NCBI GenBank assembly: GCA_943789455.1
Contig: CALSUE010000001.1
Span: 760,001-824,000 of the forward strand
DNA length: 64,000 nucleotides
From: an uncultured Flavobacteriaceae bacterium
Lineage (GTDB): Bacteria; Bacteroidota; Bacteroidia; Flavobacteriales; Flavobacteriaceae
Direction: 5' to 3'
Shown here: positions 49,965 to 60,442 of the stretch, in pieces
Layout of the letters: every line of letters starts with the position of its first letter
Numbering within the stretch: position 1 is the first letter of the stretch
Program-made: the position numbers and the translations under genes
Notes under the pieces: model-generated
The model's input: only the letters and a program-made list of their open reading frames with translations
Databases searched by the model: none
What the model was told of the DNA's origin: nothing

Positions 49965-51035
49965 ATGAGAAGATTAAGTCTAATAATTATAATCCTAACC
50001 TTATTAAGTTCTTGCCATGCAGAACATGCAAAAGGGTATTTAACATTCAGCGGAACCCTAGAAAACTCTAAAGACTCTACCCTAACAATTTTAGGTGATG
50101 GATTAACTAAAATCATCAAAATCTCAGATAACGGAACTTTTAAAGACACCCTAAAAGTTTCTGAAGCAGGTTTATTCAATATATATACCTCCAGCAACAA
50201 AAGAGGAATTGTTTTTTTAAAAAATGGATACCACATAAAATTAACTAGTAATTCAAATGATTTTTTTAATAGTTTTAAATGTGAGGGAAATGATGAAGGA
50301 GCAGATAGTAATAATTTTTTTGTAAGTCGATATAACTTTGGCCAAAGTTCTGGAAATATTAGAGGGTTTATGATTCTAGAAAAAGAAGCATTTAAAAGTA
50401 AAATAAATTATTTCAGAAAAGGAATGGATAGTATTTCTAAAATTTACCCTAATGCCAATAAGTTAATAGTTAATGATTCTGATGAACAATATGAAAACTT
50501 TTTTAAAAAATTAGAGGATAATTATGACGTAATGCATGCTCAAATTTTAGAGCAAGTAATTAGTGAAGAGAAATTAAAAAAAGGAAATAAAGCACCAAAT
50601 TTTTCAAATTATGAGAACTATAATGGGGGAACTTCTTCACTATCAGATTTTATAGGAAGTTATGTATATATTGACATTTGGGCCACTTGGTGTAGACCTT
50701 GTATCGCTCAATTCCCTTACCTAAAAATGCTTGAAAAAGAATACAAAAATAAAAATATTTCATTTCTAAGTATTTCTACAGATGATGACCGAAGATCAAA
50801 TGGAAGCTGGGAAAAAGCACGCGATAAATGGACAACAATGGTAAAAGGCAGAAACCTAACAGGAATACAATTATGGGCAGGAAAAGATGATGCACGCTTT
50901 TCTAAAGAATATATGATAAGAAGTATTCCACGTTTTATCTTAATTGATCCTAAAGGTAATATTATTGACAGTAATACCTTGAGTCCAGCGAATCCATCGC
51001 TAAGAAAATTATTAGATGAACTACCGGGAATTTAA
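49965..51035 (+). CDS. TlpA-like thioredoxin-fold lipoprotein with DUF4369-like N-terminus
   Basis: SPII signal LLSSC; CxxC in IDIWATWCRPCIAQFPYLKMLEKEY. Confidence 0.88.
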   Translation: MRRLSLIIIILTLLSSCHAEHAKGYLTFSGTLENSKDSTLTILGDGLTKIIKISDNGTFKDTLKVSEAGLFNIYTSSNKRGIVFLKNGYHIKLTSNSNDFFNSFKCEGNDEGADSNNFFVSRYNFGQSSGNIRGFMILEKEAFKSKINYFRKGMDSISKIYPNANKLIVNDSDEQYENFFKKLEDNYDVMHAQILEQVISEEKLKKGNKAPNFSNYENYNGGTSSLSDFIGSYVYIDIWATWCRPCIAQFPYLKMLEKEYKNKNISFLSISTDDDRRSNGSWEKARDKWTTMVKGRNLTGIQLWAGKDDARFSKEYMIRSIPRFILIDPKGNIIDSNTLSPANPSLRKLLDELPGI

Positions 51036-51037
51036 AA

Positions 51038-51070
51038 TAAAAAAGTCGAGATAAACATCTCGACTTTTTT
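51038..51070. terminator. bidirectional terminator
   Basis: AAAAAAGTCGAGATaaacATCTCGACTTTTTT. Confidence 0.8.
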
Positions 51071-51089
51071 ATTTTAAATTGATATGAAT

Positions 51090-52043
51090 CTATTCTTTAT
51101 AAACTCCCATTTCAGCATACTTTTCCATTCTGGTAGATACTATTTTCTCATCTGACATATCTTTTAATTCTTCAAAAGAACTTAAGATGGTATTTTTCAC
51201 AGCTTCAAAAGCTCCTTCTCTATTAGAATGAGCACCACCAACAGGTTCTTTTATAATGCCATCAATTAACTTAAGACGTTTCATATCTTCACCAGTTAAC
51301 TTTAGCGCAGCTGCTGCTTGCTCTTTATATTCCCAACTTCTCCACAAAATAGATGAACAAGATTCAGGAGAAATAACAGTATACCAAGTATTCTCCATCA
51401 TGTATACTCTATTACCAACACCAATACCTACTGCTCCTCCAGATGCACCTTCACCAATAACTATGGTTATGATGGGTGTTTTTAATCGAGTCATTTCTAA
51501 AATATTTCTAGCTATAGCCTCACCCTGACCTCTTTCTTCTGCTTCAAGTCCTGGATAAGCTCCTGGGGTATCTAATAAAGTAACTACTGGGATCCCAAAC
51601 TTTTCAGCCATTTTCATTAAGCGTAATGCCTTTCTGTAACCTTCAGGATTTGCCATTCCAAAGTTTCTATACTGACGAGTTTTTGTATTGTACCCTTTTT
51701 GCTGACCAATAAACATAAATGACTGATCCCCTATTTTACCTAAACCACCAATCATGGCCTTATCATCTTTCACATTTCTGTCTCCATGTAATTCCATGAA
51801 GGTATTACCACATATAGCTTTAATATAGTCTAGAGTATAAGGTCTGTTTGGATGTCTAGATAATTGAACTCTTTGCCATGGAGTTAAATTTTTATAGATT
51901 TCTTTTTTTGTTTTTTCTAGCTTCTTCTCAATTTTTTTACACGTAGCAATAACATCAACATCACTGTCTACTCCTATTTCATAACATTTTTCCAACTGCT
52001 CCTTCAATTCTTTAATAGGTAATTCGAAGTCTAAATATTCCAT
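51090..52043 (-). CDS. accA: acetyl-CoA carboxylase carboxyltransferase subunit alpha
   Basis: [15 protein letters not shown]...[49 protein letters not shown]. Confidence 0.96.
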   Translation of the reverse strand: MEYLDFELPIKELKEQLEKCYEIGVDSDVDVIATCKKIEKKLEKTKKEIYKNLTPWQRVQLSRHPNRPYTLDYIKAICGNTFMELHGDRNVKDDKAMIGGLGKIGDQSFMFIGQQKGYNTKTRQYRNFGMANPEGYRKALRLMKMAEKFGIPVVTLLDTPGAYPGLEAEERGQGEAIARNILEMTRLKTPIITIVIGEGASGGAVGIGVGNRVYMMENTWYTVISPESCSSILWRSWEYKEQAAAALKLTGEDMKRLKLIDGIIKEPVGGAHSNREGAFEAVKNTILSSFEELKDMSDEKIVSTRMEKYAEMGVYKE

Positions 52044-52138
52044 AGTTTGGTAATTTATTTTCTATAAAATTGATTCATAAAAATCTATTCTTAAACATTA
52101 CAAACTTACTACAAAATTGTGTCAATTTACAATGTATT

Positions 52139-53053
52139 TTATTTTTTTGATGGTTTATACTTACCCACTTTCTTTACAATACTTTTCATATTTTTAAGAA
52201 GCCCATTTAACACAACTACAAACAAAACAATGCAGGCTCCTAGGTAAAACTCAGAATTCATTTCTTCAGTTTCACCAAATATAATTAATGCTAAAATAAT
52301 TGCATAAACAGGTTCTAAATTTATAGTAAGCATAACTGTGTAGGGTGTCAAATGTTTCATTACATCTACAGAAACTATAAATGCATATGCTGTACATACA
52401 CTACTTAATAATAAAAGGTAAATCCAATCTGAGGTTGGCAATATGAAAAAATCTGTTGTAAATGCTCCTTGAAATAACAAAAATATAGTAATAAAAAAAG
52501 CTCCAAAAAAAAGTTGATAAAAAGAAATTAATGAGGCATTATGTTTTTTTACAAACAACCCATTCAGTACAGAAAATAGAGCTGATAAAAAAGAAGAAAT
52601 TAACGCATAAATAATTCCTAAAGTATATTGAGACTCAAAACTAAAAATAATATATAGACCTAAAATTACTATAAGGCCTAAAATAATTTCAACACCTTTA
52701 ATTCTTCTTTTAAAAAAAAACGGTTCTATAAATGAGGTGAAAAAAGCACCTGTACTCATGGTAACCAATGCTACGGAAACATTGGAAACTTTAATGGCTT
52801 TAAAAAATGTAATCCAATGAAGAGCAATTAAAATACCAGATATAAAAAACTTAAATAATGACTTTTTATCTAATTTGAGTGATTTTTTTTTATAAAAAAA
52901 ATAGAAAGCAATAAACAAAGAAGCTAGTGACATTCTAAACCACACGAGTGGAATTGCATCGATGGATATTAATTTTCCTAAAATTGCAGTAAACCCCCAA
53001 ATGAAAACAATTAGATGAAGATGGATATAGTATTTTAGATTACTTCCTTGCAT
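52139..53053 (-). CDS. DMT/EamA family transporter
   Basis: Ten TM-like segments, HLIVFIWGFTAILGKLIS, PLVWFRMSLASLFIA. Confidence 0.9.
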   Translation of the reverse strand: MQGSNLKYYIHLHLIVFIWGFTAILGKLISIDAIPLVWFRMSLASLFIAFYFFYKKKSLKLDKKSLFKFFISGILIALHWITFFKAIKVSNVSVALVTMSTGAFFTSFIEPFFFKRRIKGVEIILGLIVILGLYIIFSFESQYTLGIIYALISSFLSALFSVLNGLFVKKHNASLISFYQLFFGAFFITIFLLFQGAFTTDFFILPTSDWIYLLLLSSVCTAYAFIVSVDVMKHLTPYTVMLTINLEPVYAIILALIIFGETEEMNSEFYLGACIVLFVVVLNGLLKNMKSIVKKVGKYKPSKK

Positions 53054-54125
53054 TTAAATAAAGGTAAAATGCTAATAAACCAAAAATTATATTGGGTATC
53101 CATACATATATAAATGGATTAACACCGGCTACAGCCCCAAGAACTTCCGCTACTTTTAGAAAAAAAACATAAATGAACATAATACTTACACCAATACCTA
53201 AATTCACACCTATACCCCCTCTTTTTTTCTTGAAAGCTAAAGCAACAGCTATTAAGGTTAAAATATAGCATGCTATGGGTAAGCTTGTTCTTTTATGAAA
53301 TTCTACCAAATAGGCATTTAAATTTTTAACACCTCTTTTTTTTGAAATCTTAATAAAATGAGATAATTCATGAGATGGTAATTCCTGAGCAAGTGCTGAT
53401 TTATACAAAAAATCTTTTGGAGTAAATGCAAATGTGGTGTCAATACTTGTTCCAGAAAATATACTATCTCTATCTTTAAAAACTTTTCTTAAACTATAAC
53501 GTGTTAATTTAAATGTGCTGTCTTTTTTTATCCAACGAATATTATCTGCTGTGAGTTTCTGAACTAATTCAATACCCTTATAATTTTCAATGGAAAAAAA
53601 ACTTCCCTGAGATGATTTAAAACTATAACTTTTGATGTACATGTAGGAACTATCATTGAGTTGAAGACTGAAATTCTCAACAATATCATCTTTAAATCTT
53701 TTTTTATTAAAAAACTCCTTTTCAAATTTCTTTCGTTCTTTACTACTATTAGGAACAACAAAATGATTCATAACTAATGCCATCATGGTTACAAGTGTAG
53801 CACCAACCATATATGGATATAAAAATCTTGTAAAAGAAATTTTAGCATTTGTCATCGCTACAATTTCTGTATTGTTTGAAAGTTTTGAGGTAAATAATAT
53901 TACAGCAATAAATAATGCCAAAGGCATGAACGTATTTGAATAATAAATAATAAAATTTTTATAGTATTCATCTATGATTTGCCCTACACCTAAATCACTA
54001 TGAGCTAAAAACTTATCTACCCTTTGAGAAATATCAATTGCAACCGCAATGGGAATAAGTATAAGAAGGGTAAACAAGAAAGTTACCAAATATCTTTTTA
54101 ATATGTACCAATCTAATTTTTTCAC
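53040..54125 (-). CDS. LptF/LptG family permease (YjgP/YjgQ)
   Basis: LDWYILKRYLVTFLFTLLILIPIAVAIDISQRVDKF; C-terminal TMs; GTG start overlapping the tgt stop (TAGTG). Confidence 0.92.
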   Translation of the reverse strand: MKKLDWYILKRYLVTFLFTLLILIPIAVAIDISQRVDKFLAHSDLGVGQIIDEYYKNFIIYYSNTFMPLALFIAVILFTSKLSNNTEIVAMTNAKISFTRFLYPYMVGATLVTMMALVMNHFVVPNSSKERKKFEKEFFNKKRFKDDIVENFSLQLNDSSYMYIKSYSFKSSQGSFFSIENYKGIELVQKLTADNIRWIKKDSTFKLTRYSLRKVFKDRDSIFSGTSIDTTFAFTPKDFLYKSALAQELPSHELSHFIKISKKRGVKNLNAYLVEFHKRTSLPIACYILTLIAVALAFKKKRGGIGVNLGIGVSIMFIYVFFLKVAEVLGAVAGVNPFIYVWIPNIIFGLLAFYLYLNARK

Positions 54126-55255
54126 TATAGTCTTTTATTCATCTGTTTGACCATCTTATCTTTCCAAACTGCAAAATCTCCTGATATGATATGTTTTCTG
54201 GCTTCTCTAGTTAACCAAAGGTAAAACCCTAAATTGTGTATGGATGCTATTTGTTTTCCTAATAATTCTTTTGAAGCGAATAAATGTCTTAAATAGGCCT
54301 TACTGTATAGTGTATCTACATAAGTAATTCCCATGTCATCAATTGCTGAAAAATCATTTTCCCATTTTTTATTTTTTATATTGATACTACCGTGAGCAGT
54401 AAAAAGCATTCCATTTCTAGCATTCCTAGTTGGCATTACACAATCAAACATATCTACTCCAAGAGCAATATTTTCCAAAATATTTATAGGCGTCCCTACC
54501 CCCATCAAATACCTTGGTTTATTTTCGGGTAAAATTTCACAAACAACCTCTGTCATAGCGTACAATTCTTCAGCTGGCTCACCCACAGAAAGACCACCAA
54601 TAGCATTCCCTTCTGCCTCAACAGAAGCTATAAATTCTGCAGATTGTCTTCTCAAATCTTTATAAGTACTCCCTTGTACAATTGGAAAGAAAGTTTGGTT
54701 ATAATCGTATTTTAAAGGAGTTTTATCTAAGTGAGTTAAACATCTTTTCAACCAGCGATGTGTCATATGCATGGATCGTTTGGCGTAGTTATAGTCACAT
54801 GGATAAGGTGTGCATTCATCAAAAGCCATAATAATGTCTGCACCAATACTTCGCTGAACTTCCATAACATTTTCCGGTGTAAAAAAATGCATCGATCCGT
54901 CTATATGACTCTTAAACTTTACTCCCTCTTCATTAATTTTTCTTCTTCCTGATAATGAGTATACTTGATAACCTCCACTATCTGTTAAAATGTTACGATC
55001 CCAATTTATAAACTTATGAAGTCCACCGGCCTGCTCCAAAATTTCAATTTTTGGTCTTAAATATAAATGATAGGTATTCCCTAAAATAATATCTGGATTG
55101 ATTTCATCTTTTAATTCGGTTTGATGGACACCTTTAACAGTCCCTACTGTTCCAACTGGCATAAAAATTGGCGTTTCTATCACACCATGATCAGTTGTGA
55201 TTTTACCAGCTCTTGCCTTACTCTTAGGATCTTTACTCTTTAGTTCAAATTTCAT
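54125..55255 (-). CDS. tgt: queuine tRNA-ribosyltransferase
   Basis: DSGGYQVYSLSGRRKI, MAFDECTPYPCDY, GGLSVGEP, YLMGVGTP; start MKFELKS at 55255. Confidence 0.96.
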   Translation of the reverse strand: MKFELKSKDPKSKARAGKITTDHGVIETPIFMPVGTVGTVKGVHQTELKDEINPDIILGNTYHLYLRPKIEILEQAGGLHKFINWDRNILTDSGGYQVYSLSGRRKINEEGVKFKSHIDGSMHFFTPENVMEVQRSIGADIIMAFDECTPYPCDYNYAKRSMHMTHRWLKRCLTHLDKTPLKYDYNQTFFPIVQGSTYKDLRRQSAEFIASVEAEGNAIGGLSVGEPAEELYAMTEVVCEILPENKPRYLMGVGTPINILENIALGVDMFDCVMPTRNARNGMLFTAHGSINIKNKKWENDFSAIDDMGITYVDTLYSKAYLRHLFASKELLGKQIASIHNLGFYLWLTREARKHIISGDFAVWKDKMVKQMNKRL

Positions 55256-55303
55256 CGAAAGCAAAGATACACAAAACGATAAATGACAGCTTGTAAAAGA
55301 TAC

Positions 55304-56110
55304 TTAAGATTTTCTTTTGTTTATATTGAAGTTCGTTCGATTCCTTCCAAAACCTTTACCTTTATTTTGATCTTTTGAAGCTTCTGCTGTTTTGGAAGAT
55401 GATGCTAATAGGAGATTAATGGTTTCCACCTCTTTAGAGGTAAGTTCTCGCCAACCTCCATAGGGTATCCCTGCCAGACTAACATTCATTATTCTGGTTC
55501 GCTTTAATTTAGTGACTTCGTAATCTAAATACTCGCACATTCTTCTTATCTGTCTATTCAAACCTTGAGTAAGTACGATTTTAAATTCATAATTACTTAT
55601 TTTTTGAACAGCACATTTTTGAGTAATCGTGCCAAGTATAGGAATTCCATTGGCCATTTTTTTCACAAAACTATCTGTAATTAAACGATTTACAGTAACC
55701 ATATATTCTTTTTGATGATTATTACCTGCTCGTAAAATCTTATTGACGATATCTCCATCATTAGTTAAAAAAATTAAGCCCTCGGAGGGTTTATCTAATC
55801 GACCAATAGGAAATAATCTTTCTGGATAATTTACGTATTTAATGATGTTTTTACGCTCCTTAGAATCTGTAGTACAAACTATACCAACAGGCTTGTTTAA
55901 AGCAATATAAAGTGTTTTAGGCTTGGATTTTAGTGGACTACCATCAATTTTAACTTCATCACCATCTATTACTCGATTACCAAGCTGAGTTGGTTTTCCA
56001 TTAATAGTAACTCTTCCTTCTATAATTAATTTCTCAGCCTCTCTCCTAGAACAAATCCCAGTAGAACTTATAAATTTATTAAGGTTAATAGAATCTTTAT
56101 TATTTGCCAA
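55304..56110 (-). CDS. 23S rRNA pseudouridine synthase RluF-like (RsuA family)
   Basis: S4 domain, IGRLDKPSEGLIFLTNDGDIVN, GLNRQIRRMCEYLDYEVTKLKR. Confidence 0.9.
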   Translation of the reverse strand: MANNKDSINLNKFISSTGICSRREAEKLIIEGRVTINGKPTQLGNRVIDGDEVKIDGSPLKSKPKTLYIALNKPVGIVCTTDSKERKNIIKYVNYPERLFPIGRLDKPSEGLIFLTNDGDIVNKILRAGNNHQKEYMVTVNRLITDSFVKKMANGIPILGTITQKCAVQKISNYEFKIVLTQGLNRQIRRMCEYLDYEVTKLKRTRIMNVSLAGIPYGGWRELTSKEVETINLLLASSSKTAEASKDQNKGKGFGRNRTNFNINKRKS

Positions 56111-56114
56111 ATCT

Positions 56115-56717
56115 TTATAAAATTATGGTTCTAAAAGTAAGATTTATTCTTGGTGAAAACACTTTTTTTGTTGGTGGAAGTCTATGTAACCAATTTTTCT
56201 GAGTAGTTCCTTTCATTAATAACAAACTTCCATTTTCTAACAAAATATCTATACGCTGTTTAGTTTCTTTATGCTTAAAAGAAAATTTACGCTCAGCACC
56301 CAAAGTTATGGAGGCGATAGTCCCGTTTTCTAAAAGCGTTTTTTCAGCATCAGAATGCCAACCCATACCTTCATCTCCGCTATGATATAAATTTAATAAA
56401 CAAGAATTGTAGGTTGTTGCTGATAACGCTTCAACCTTATGTTTTAGTTGGAGTAATGTTGGAGTCCAAAGATGAGCCTGTTTAGTCACCCCAGAATATT
56501 TGTAACTGTAAGTTTGATCACCAAACCAAGCAACTTTTCTTTTTGTAATATGATGTTTTCCAAATATAAAAGCTTCATCATTTTTCCATGGAATTTCCTC
56601 AAATAAATTTCTAAAATAGTGTTCAGACTCTTCTTTAGAAAATACTAATCCATGATAATCAGCTTCACCATCAAAGGGAATAATATTCGTAACTCTATGT
56701 TGATTAAATAAATTCAC
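56115..56717 (-). CDS. AlkB-like alpha-ketoglutarate-dependent dioxygenase
   Basis: NLYHSGDEGMGWHSDAE (HxD), LMKGTTQKNWLHRLP, RINLTFR. Confidence 0.92.
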   Translation of the reverse strand: MNLFNQHRVTNIIPFDGEADYHGLVFSKEESEHYFRNLFEEIPWKNDEAFIFGKHHITKRKVAWFGDQTYSYKYSGVTKQAHLWTPTLLQLKHKVEALSATTYNSCLLNLYHSGDEGMGWHSDAEKTLLENGTIASITLGAERKFSFKHKETKQRIDILLENGSLLLMKGTTQKNWLHRLPPTKKVFSPRINLTFRTIIL

Positions 56718-56763
56718 ACAATAAAGATAATTTAACTCAAACTAATTTTAAACTCTACAAACG

Positions 56764-57717
56764 TTATTTAAAAAAAGAATCTACAAATTCATTTTTATTA
56801 AAAACCTGAAGATCATCAATTCCTTCGCCAACACCAATATACTTAACCGGTATTTGAAATTGATCTGAGATTCCAATTACGACACCTCCCTTAGCTGTTC
56901 CATCTAATTTAGTAACAGCTAACGCACTTACCTCAGTAGCAAGAGTAAATTGTTGTGCTTGCTGAAAAGCATTTTGACCAGTTGATCCATCTAAGACTAA
57001 CAAAACATCGTGTGGAGCATCGTCAACAACTTTTTGCATTACTCGTTTGATTTTAGTTAACTCATTCATTAAATTAACTTTATTATGTAATCGCCCAGCT
57101 GTGTCAATAATAACAACATCAGCATCCTGAGATACCGCTGAAGTTAAAGTATCAAAAGCTACAGAAGCAGGGTCTGAACCCATGTCTTGACGAACTAAAG
57201 GAACCCCTGTTCTATCTGCCCAGACTTGTAATTGATCTATTGCTGCTGCTCTAAATGTGTCTGAAGCCCCTAAAACAACTTTCAAACCTTTCTTTTTAAA
57301 CTGAGAAGCTAACTTTCCAATAGTTGTAGTTTTACCCACTCCATTTACACCAACAACCATAAGAACATAAGGCTTCTTATTTTCTGGAATGTTAAAGTCT
57401 GTATCATCTCCAGTATTGGTCTCTGATAATAAATTTGCGATTTCTTCTCGTAAAATAATATTTAATTCGTCAGTTCCTAGATATTTATCTTTTGAAACCC
57501 TAGCTTCAATTCTATCAATAATTTTGAGAGTGGTATCAACACCTACATCAGAAGAAATTAAAATTTCTTCTAAATTATCGAGAACAGCATCGTCAACTTT
57601 AGATTTTCCAGCGACGGCTTTTGATAGTTTAGTTAAAAAACTAGATTTTGATTTCTCTAAACCTTTATCTAGAATTTCTTTTTTTTCTTTGGAGAATATC
57701 TTTTTAAAAAAACTCAT
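56764..57717 (-). CDS. ftsY: signal recognition particle receptor FtsY
   Basis: GVNGVGKTTTIGKLA, GASDTFRAAAIDQLQVWADR, IDTAGRLHNK, TKLDGTAKGG; start MSFFKKIF at 57717. Confidence 0.96.
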   Translation of the reverse strand: MSFFKKIFSKEKKEILDKGLEKSKSSFLTKLSKAVAGKSKVDDAVLDNLEEILISSDVGVDTTLKIIDRIEARVSKDKYLGTDELNIILREEIANLLSETNTGDDTDFNIPENKKPYVLMVVGVNGVGKTTTIGKLASQFKKKGLKVVLGASDTFRAAAIDQLQVWADRTGVPLVRQDMGSDPASVAFDTLTSAVSQDADVVIIDTAGRLHNKVNLMNELTKIKRVMQKVVDDAPHDVLLVLDGSTGQNAFQQAQQFTLATEVSALAVTKLDGTAKGGVVIGISDQFQIPVKYIGVGEGIDDLQVFNKNEFVDSFFK

Positions 57718-57767
57718 GTATTTTGTATGATGTTTGAGAGATTCAAATTTAACCAAATTTATGGCAT

Positions 57768-57801
57768 AAAAAAAACTACTTTCTAGGTAGAAAGTAGCTT
57801 T
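57768..57801 (-). terminator. terminator of the rpmB-rpmG-DUF4295 operon
   Basis: Reading minus: AAAGCTACTTTCTACCTAGAAAGTAGTTTTTTTT. Confidence 0.65.
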
Positions 57802-57822
57802 ATTATTTGGTGTAAAATAAAT

Positions 57823-57975
57823 TTATTTTTTTGCTAAAAATTCATTTACTTTAGAAGGATCCATTATAGATTCAACAAATGTATAGGCTCCAGTCTTTGG
57901 AGATTTAATCATTTTTATAGCTTTACTTAGCCTTTTTGAACCTGTCTGTAACGATGCTACTGATTTCTTTGCCAT
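57823..57975 (-). CDS. DUF4295 small protein (50 aa; not in ORF track)
   Basis: MAKKSVASLQTGSKRLSKAIKMIKSPKTGAYTFVESIMDPSKVNEFLAKK*, directly downstream of rpmG. Confidence 0.88.
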   Translation of the reverse strand: MAKKSVASLQTGSKRLSKAIKMIKSPKTGAYTFVESIMDPSKVNEFLAKK

Positions 57976-57984
57976 GTCCTTAAA

Positions 57985-58167
57985 TTATTTAATTTCTTTA
58001 TGAAGTGTCATTTTCTTCAAGATAGGATTGAATTTCTTGATTTCAACTCTATCAGGAGTATTTTTCTTATTCTTAGTTGTAATATACCTTGAAGTACCTG
58101 GTTTACCAGTTGCTTTGTGTTCTGTACATTCTAAGATTACCTGAACTCTGTTTCCTTTTTTTGCCAT
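57985..58167 (-). CDS. rpmG: 50S ribosomal protein L33
   Basis: [60 protein letters not shown]. Confidence 0.96.
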   Translation of the reverse strand: MAKKGNRVQVILECTEHKATGKPGTSRYITTKNKKNTPDRVEIKKFNPILKKMTLHKEIK

Positions 58168-58189
58168 CTTTCTATACTTTTCTAGAAAT

Positions 58190-58429
58190 TTACTTAGTTA
58201 AGAAACCTTTTTCTCTTGCTTCTTTGATAACAGCAGAAATTCCTTTCTTATTAATATTTTTTAACGCAGAAGCAGAAACTTTAAGTGTAACCCATTTGTC
58301 TTCTTCTGGAATGTAAAAACGCTTAGTCATTAAATTAGCGTTAAACTTTCTTTTCGTTCTATTCAAGGCATGAGAAACGTTGTTTCCTACCATGGCTTTT
58401 TTTCCTGTTAATTCACAAACTCTAGACAT
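58190..58429 (-). CDS. rpmB: 50S ribosomal protein L28
   Basis: [33 protein letters not shown]. Confidence 0.97.
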   Translation of the reverse strand: MSRVCELTGKKAMVGNNVSHALNRTKRKFNANLMTKRFYIPEEDKWVTLKVSASALKNINKKGISAVIKEAREKGFLTK

Positions 58430-58467
58430 CTTCTTACAGTTTTAATTTCTTTTCTTTAAACGAGGTG

Positions 58468-58497
58468 CAAATCTACAATTTTTTTAAAATCTTACAA
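58468..58497 (-). promoter_or_regulatory. candidate Bacteroidota promoter for rpmB operon
   Basis: Minus strand TTG (58497-58495), 19 nt, TAGATTTG (58475-58468): fits TTG-N19-TAnnTTTG. Confidence 0.5.
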
Positions 58498-58509
58498 AAA
58501 CAATTTTCG

Positions 58510-59757
58510 TTATTTTTTTAGAATTTCTTGCTGTAGCATTTGGAGTGATTTATTTACGGTTCTATTGATGACTTTTTCTCTTGGATGACCAAAGTTAAAC
58601 TCCTCAACCTGAACTCCTTTAGCTGAGGCAATAGCTATAAAAACCACTCCAACAGCTGATGATGTGTTATCTGAGGAAGGTCCTGCATTTCCACTAACAG
58701 CAATCGCATAATCTGAATTTGTCTTTTTCCTTGCAGAAATCGCCATTGCTTCAACCACTTCAGAACTCACTGCAGAATGTTTTTTAATGGTGTGGTCAGG
58801 AATACCCAACAAGTCATGTTTCATTTTAGAGCTGTAGGCTACGATACTCCCATTAAAATAGGCTGAAGATCCAGGAACTGAAACTATTGTTGAAGCTATT
58901 TTACCTCCCGTTACACTTTCTGCAGTGCAAAGTGTTTTTCCTGAATCCTTTAAAAGATTTCCAATGTGTTCCTCAATTGATACTCCGCTTTCATGACCTG
59001 TAATGATATCTGACAGCAATACATATAACTCTTGTAATACTCTATCTAAACGATCTTCTAAAACTTGTTTTTCTGGACCTTTGGCAGATAACCTCAAGCG
59101 AACTCTCCCAAAAGAAGGTAAATAAGCCAGTTTAATAAAATCTGGAAGTTTGTTTGCCCACCCCTCAATTCTTTCGGCAATTACGCTCTCACCTTGACCA
59201 TAGGTCATGACTGTTTTATGAATAATAAAAGGAAGATTGAATTGTTCTTGAATTCTTGGGATTACCTCATGTTTCATCAATCCCTTCATTTCGTATGGTA
59301 TTCCAGGCATAGAAACAAAAACCGTATTATTCTCATAAAACCACATTCCTGGTGCTGTTCCCATTTGATTCATTAACAAAGTAGCTTTTGATGGCAATTG
59401 TGCCTGAAATTGTTGAACTTTATTGTAAGGAATGTTATATTTCTTAAACATTCGTTTTATGTGGTCTATAACTTCAGGGTATTCAACAATTTCTTGATCA
59501 TTAAAAAACGTTGCAATTGTTTTTTTGGTAATATCATCTTTTGTTGGACCAAGACCACCAGTAATAATTACAATATCTGCTCTGGTTTGTGCTTCATGAA
59601 ATGCATTAAGTATATGCTGTTCTTCATCTTGAATTGATGAAATTTGATATACAGAAACACCAATTTTATTCAATTCTTTTCCAATCCATTGTGAATTGGT
59701 ATCTACTATTTGTCCTATAAGGATTTCATCTCCTATAGTTATAATTTCTGCGTTCAT
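58510..59757 (-). CDS. cinA: CinA family nicotinamide-nucleotide amidohydrolase/damage-inducible protein
   Basis: MNAEIITIGDEILIGQIVDTNSQWI; ITGGLGPTKDDIT; CTAESVTGGKIAS. Confidence 0.95.
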   Translation of the reverse strand: MNAEIITIGDEILIGQIVDTNSQWIGKELNKIGVSVYQISSIQDEEQHILNAFHEAQTRADIVIITGGLGPTKDDITKKTIATFFNDQEIVEYPEVIDHIKRMFKKYNIPYNKVQQFQAQLPSKATLLMNQMGTAPGMWFYENNTVFVSMPGIPYEMKGLMKHEVIPRIQEQFNLPFIIHKTVMTYGQGESVIAERIEGWANKLPDFIKLAYLPSFGRVRLRLSAKGPEKQVLEDRLDRVLQELYVLLSDIITGHESGVSIEEHIGNLLKDSGKTLCTAESVTGGKIASTIVSVPGSSAYFNGSIVAYSSKMKHDLLGIPDHTIKKHSAVSSEVVEAMAISARKKTNSDYAIAVSGNAGPSSDNTSSAVGVVFIAIASAKGVQVEEFNFGHPREKVINRTVNKSLQMLQQEILKK

Positions 59758-59800
59758 AAAATTACAAGTTATTTTACTTACAAGTACAATCTATTAAATC

Positions 59801-60409
59801 CTATTTAACCTTAATTTCAAAAGCTTTACAGTTATTAATTTCACCAATTAAAATATCATTCTCAGAAACTTTACCCACACCAGCAGGAGTCCCTGTAAAA
59901 ATAATATCACCTTTTTTTAAAGTAAAATATTGCGAAACATAACTAATTAGTTCGTCAACTTTCCAAAGCATTGCTTTTGTATTTCCGTCTTGAACTACCT
60001 TATCATTTTTAAATAATTTGAAAGAAAGATTTTCTAAATCAAAATTAGATTTATCATAAAAATCTCCAATAACTGCGCTACCGTCAAATGCTTTTGCTTT
60101 TTCCCAGGGTAAACCTTTTTCTTTACATTTTTGTTGTATGTCTCTTGCTGTAAAATCAATTCCTAAACCAATTTCATCATAGTATTTATGAGCAAATCTT
60201 GTAGCAATATGCTTTCCTACTTTATTAATTTTGACCAAAACCTCAACTTCATAATGAACATCATTTGAAAAGGGTGGTATAAAAAAAGGGTTTTTTCTAG
60301 GTAAAATAGAAGAATCTGGCTTCAAAAATACAACTGGATTTTCTGGACGTTCATTCGCAAGTTCTTCTATGTGTTTGGCGTAATTACGACCTATACAAAT
60401 TATCTTCAT
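59801..60409 (-). CDS. fumarylacetoacetate hydrolase family protein
   Basis: MKIICIGRNYAKHIEEL; GKHIATRFAHKYYDEIGLGIDFTARDIQ; IFTGTPAGVGKV. Confidence 0.93.
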   Translation of the reverse strand: MKIICIGRNYAKHIEELANERPENPVVFLKPDSSILPRKNPFFIPPFSNDVHYEVEVLVKINKVGKHIATRFAHKYYDEIGLGIDFTARDIQQKCKEKGLPWEKAKAFDGSAVIGDFYDKSNFDLENLSFKLFKNDKVVQDGNTKAMLWKVDELISYVSQYFTLKKGDIIFTGTPAGVGKVSENDILIGEINNCKAFEIKVK

Positions 60410-60442
60410 AAAGCTTTGAATATTAAAGTTTGTGATTAATTT

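Noticed and set aside
57389-57730. 113-aa plus-strand ORF antisense to ftsY
   Set aside because: Shadow ORF, no independent signal.
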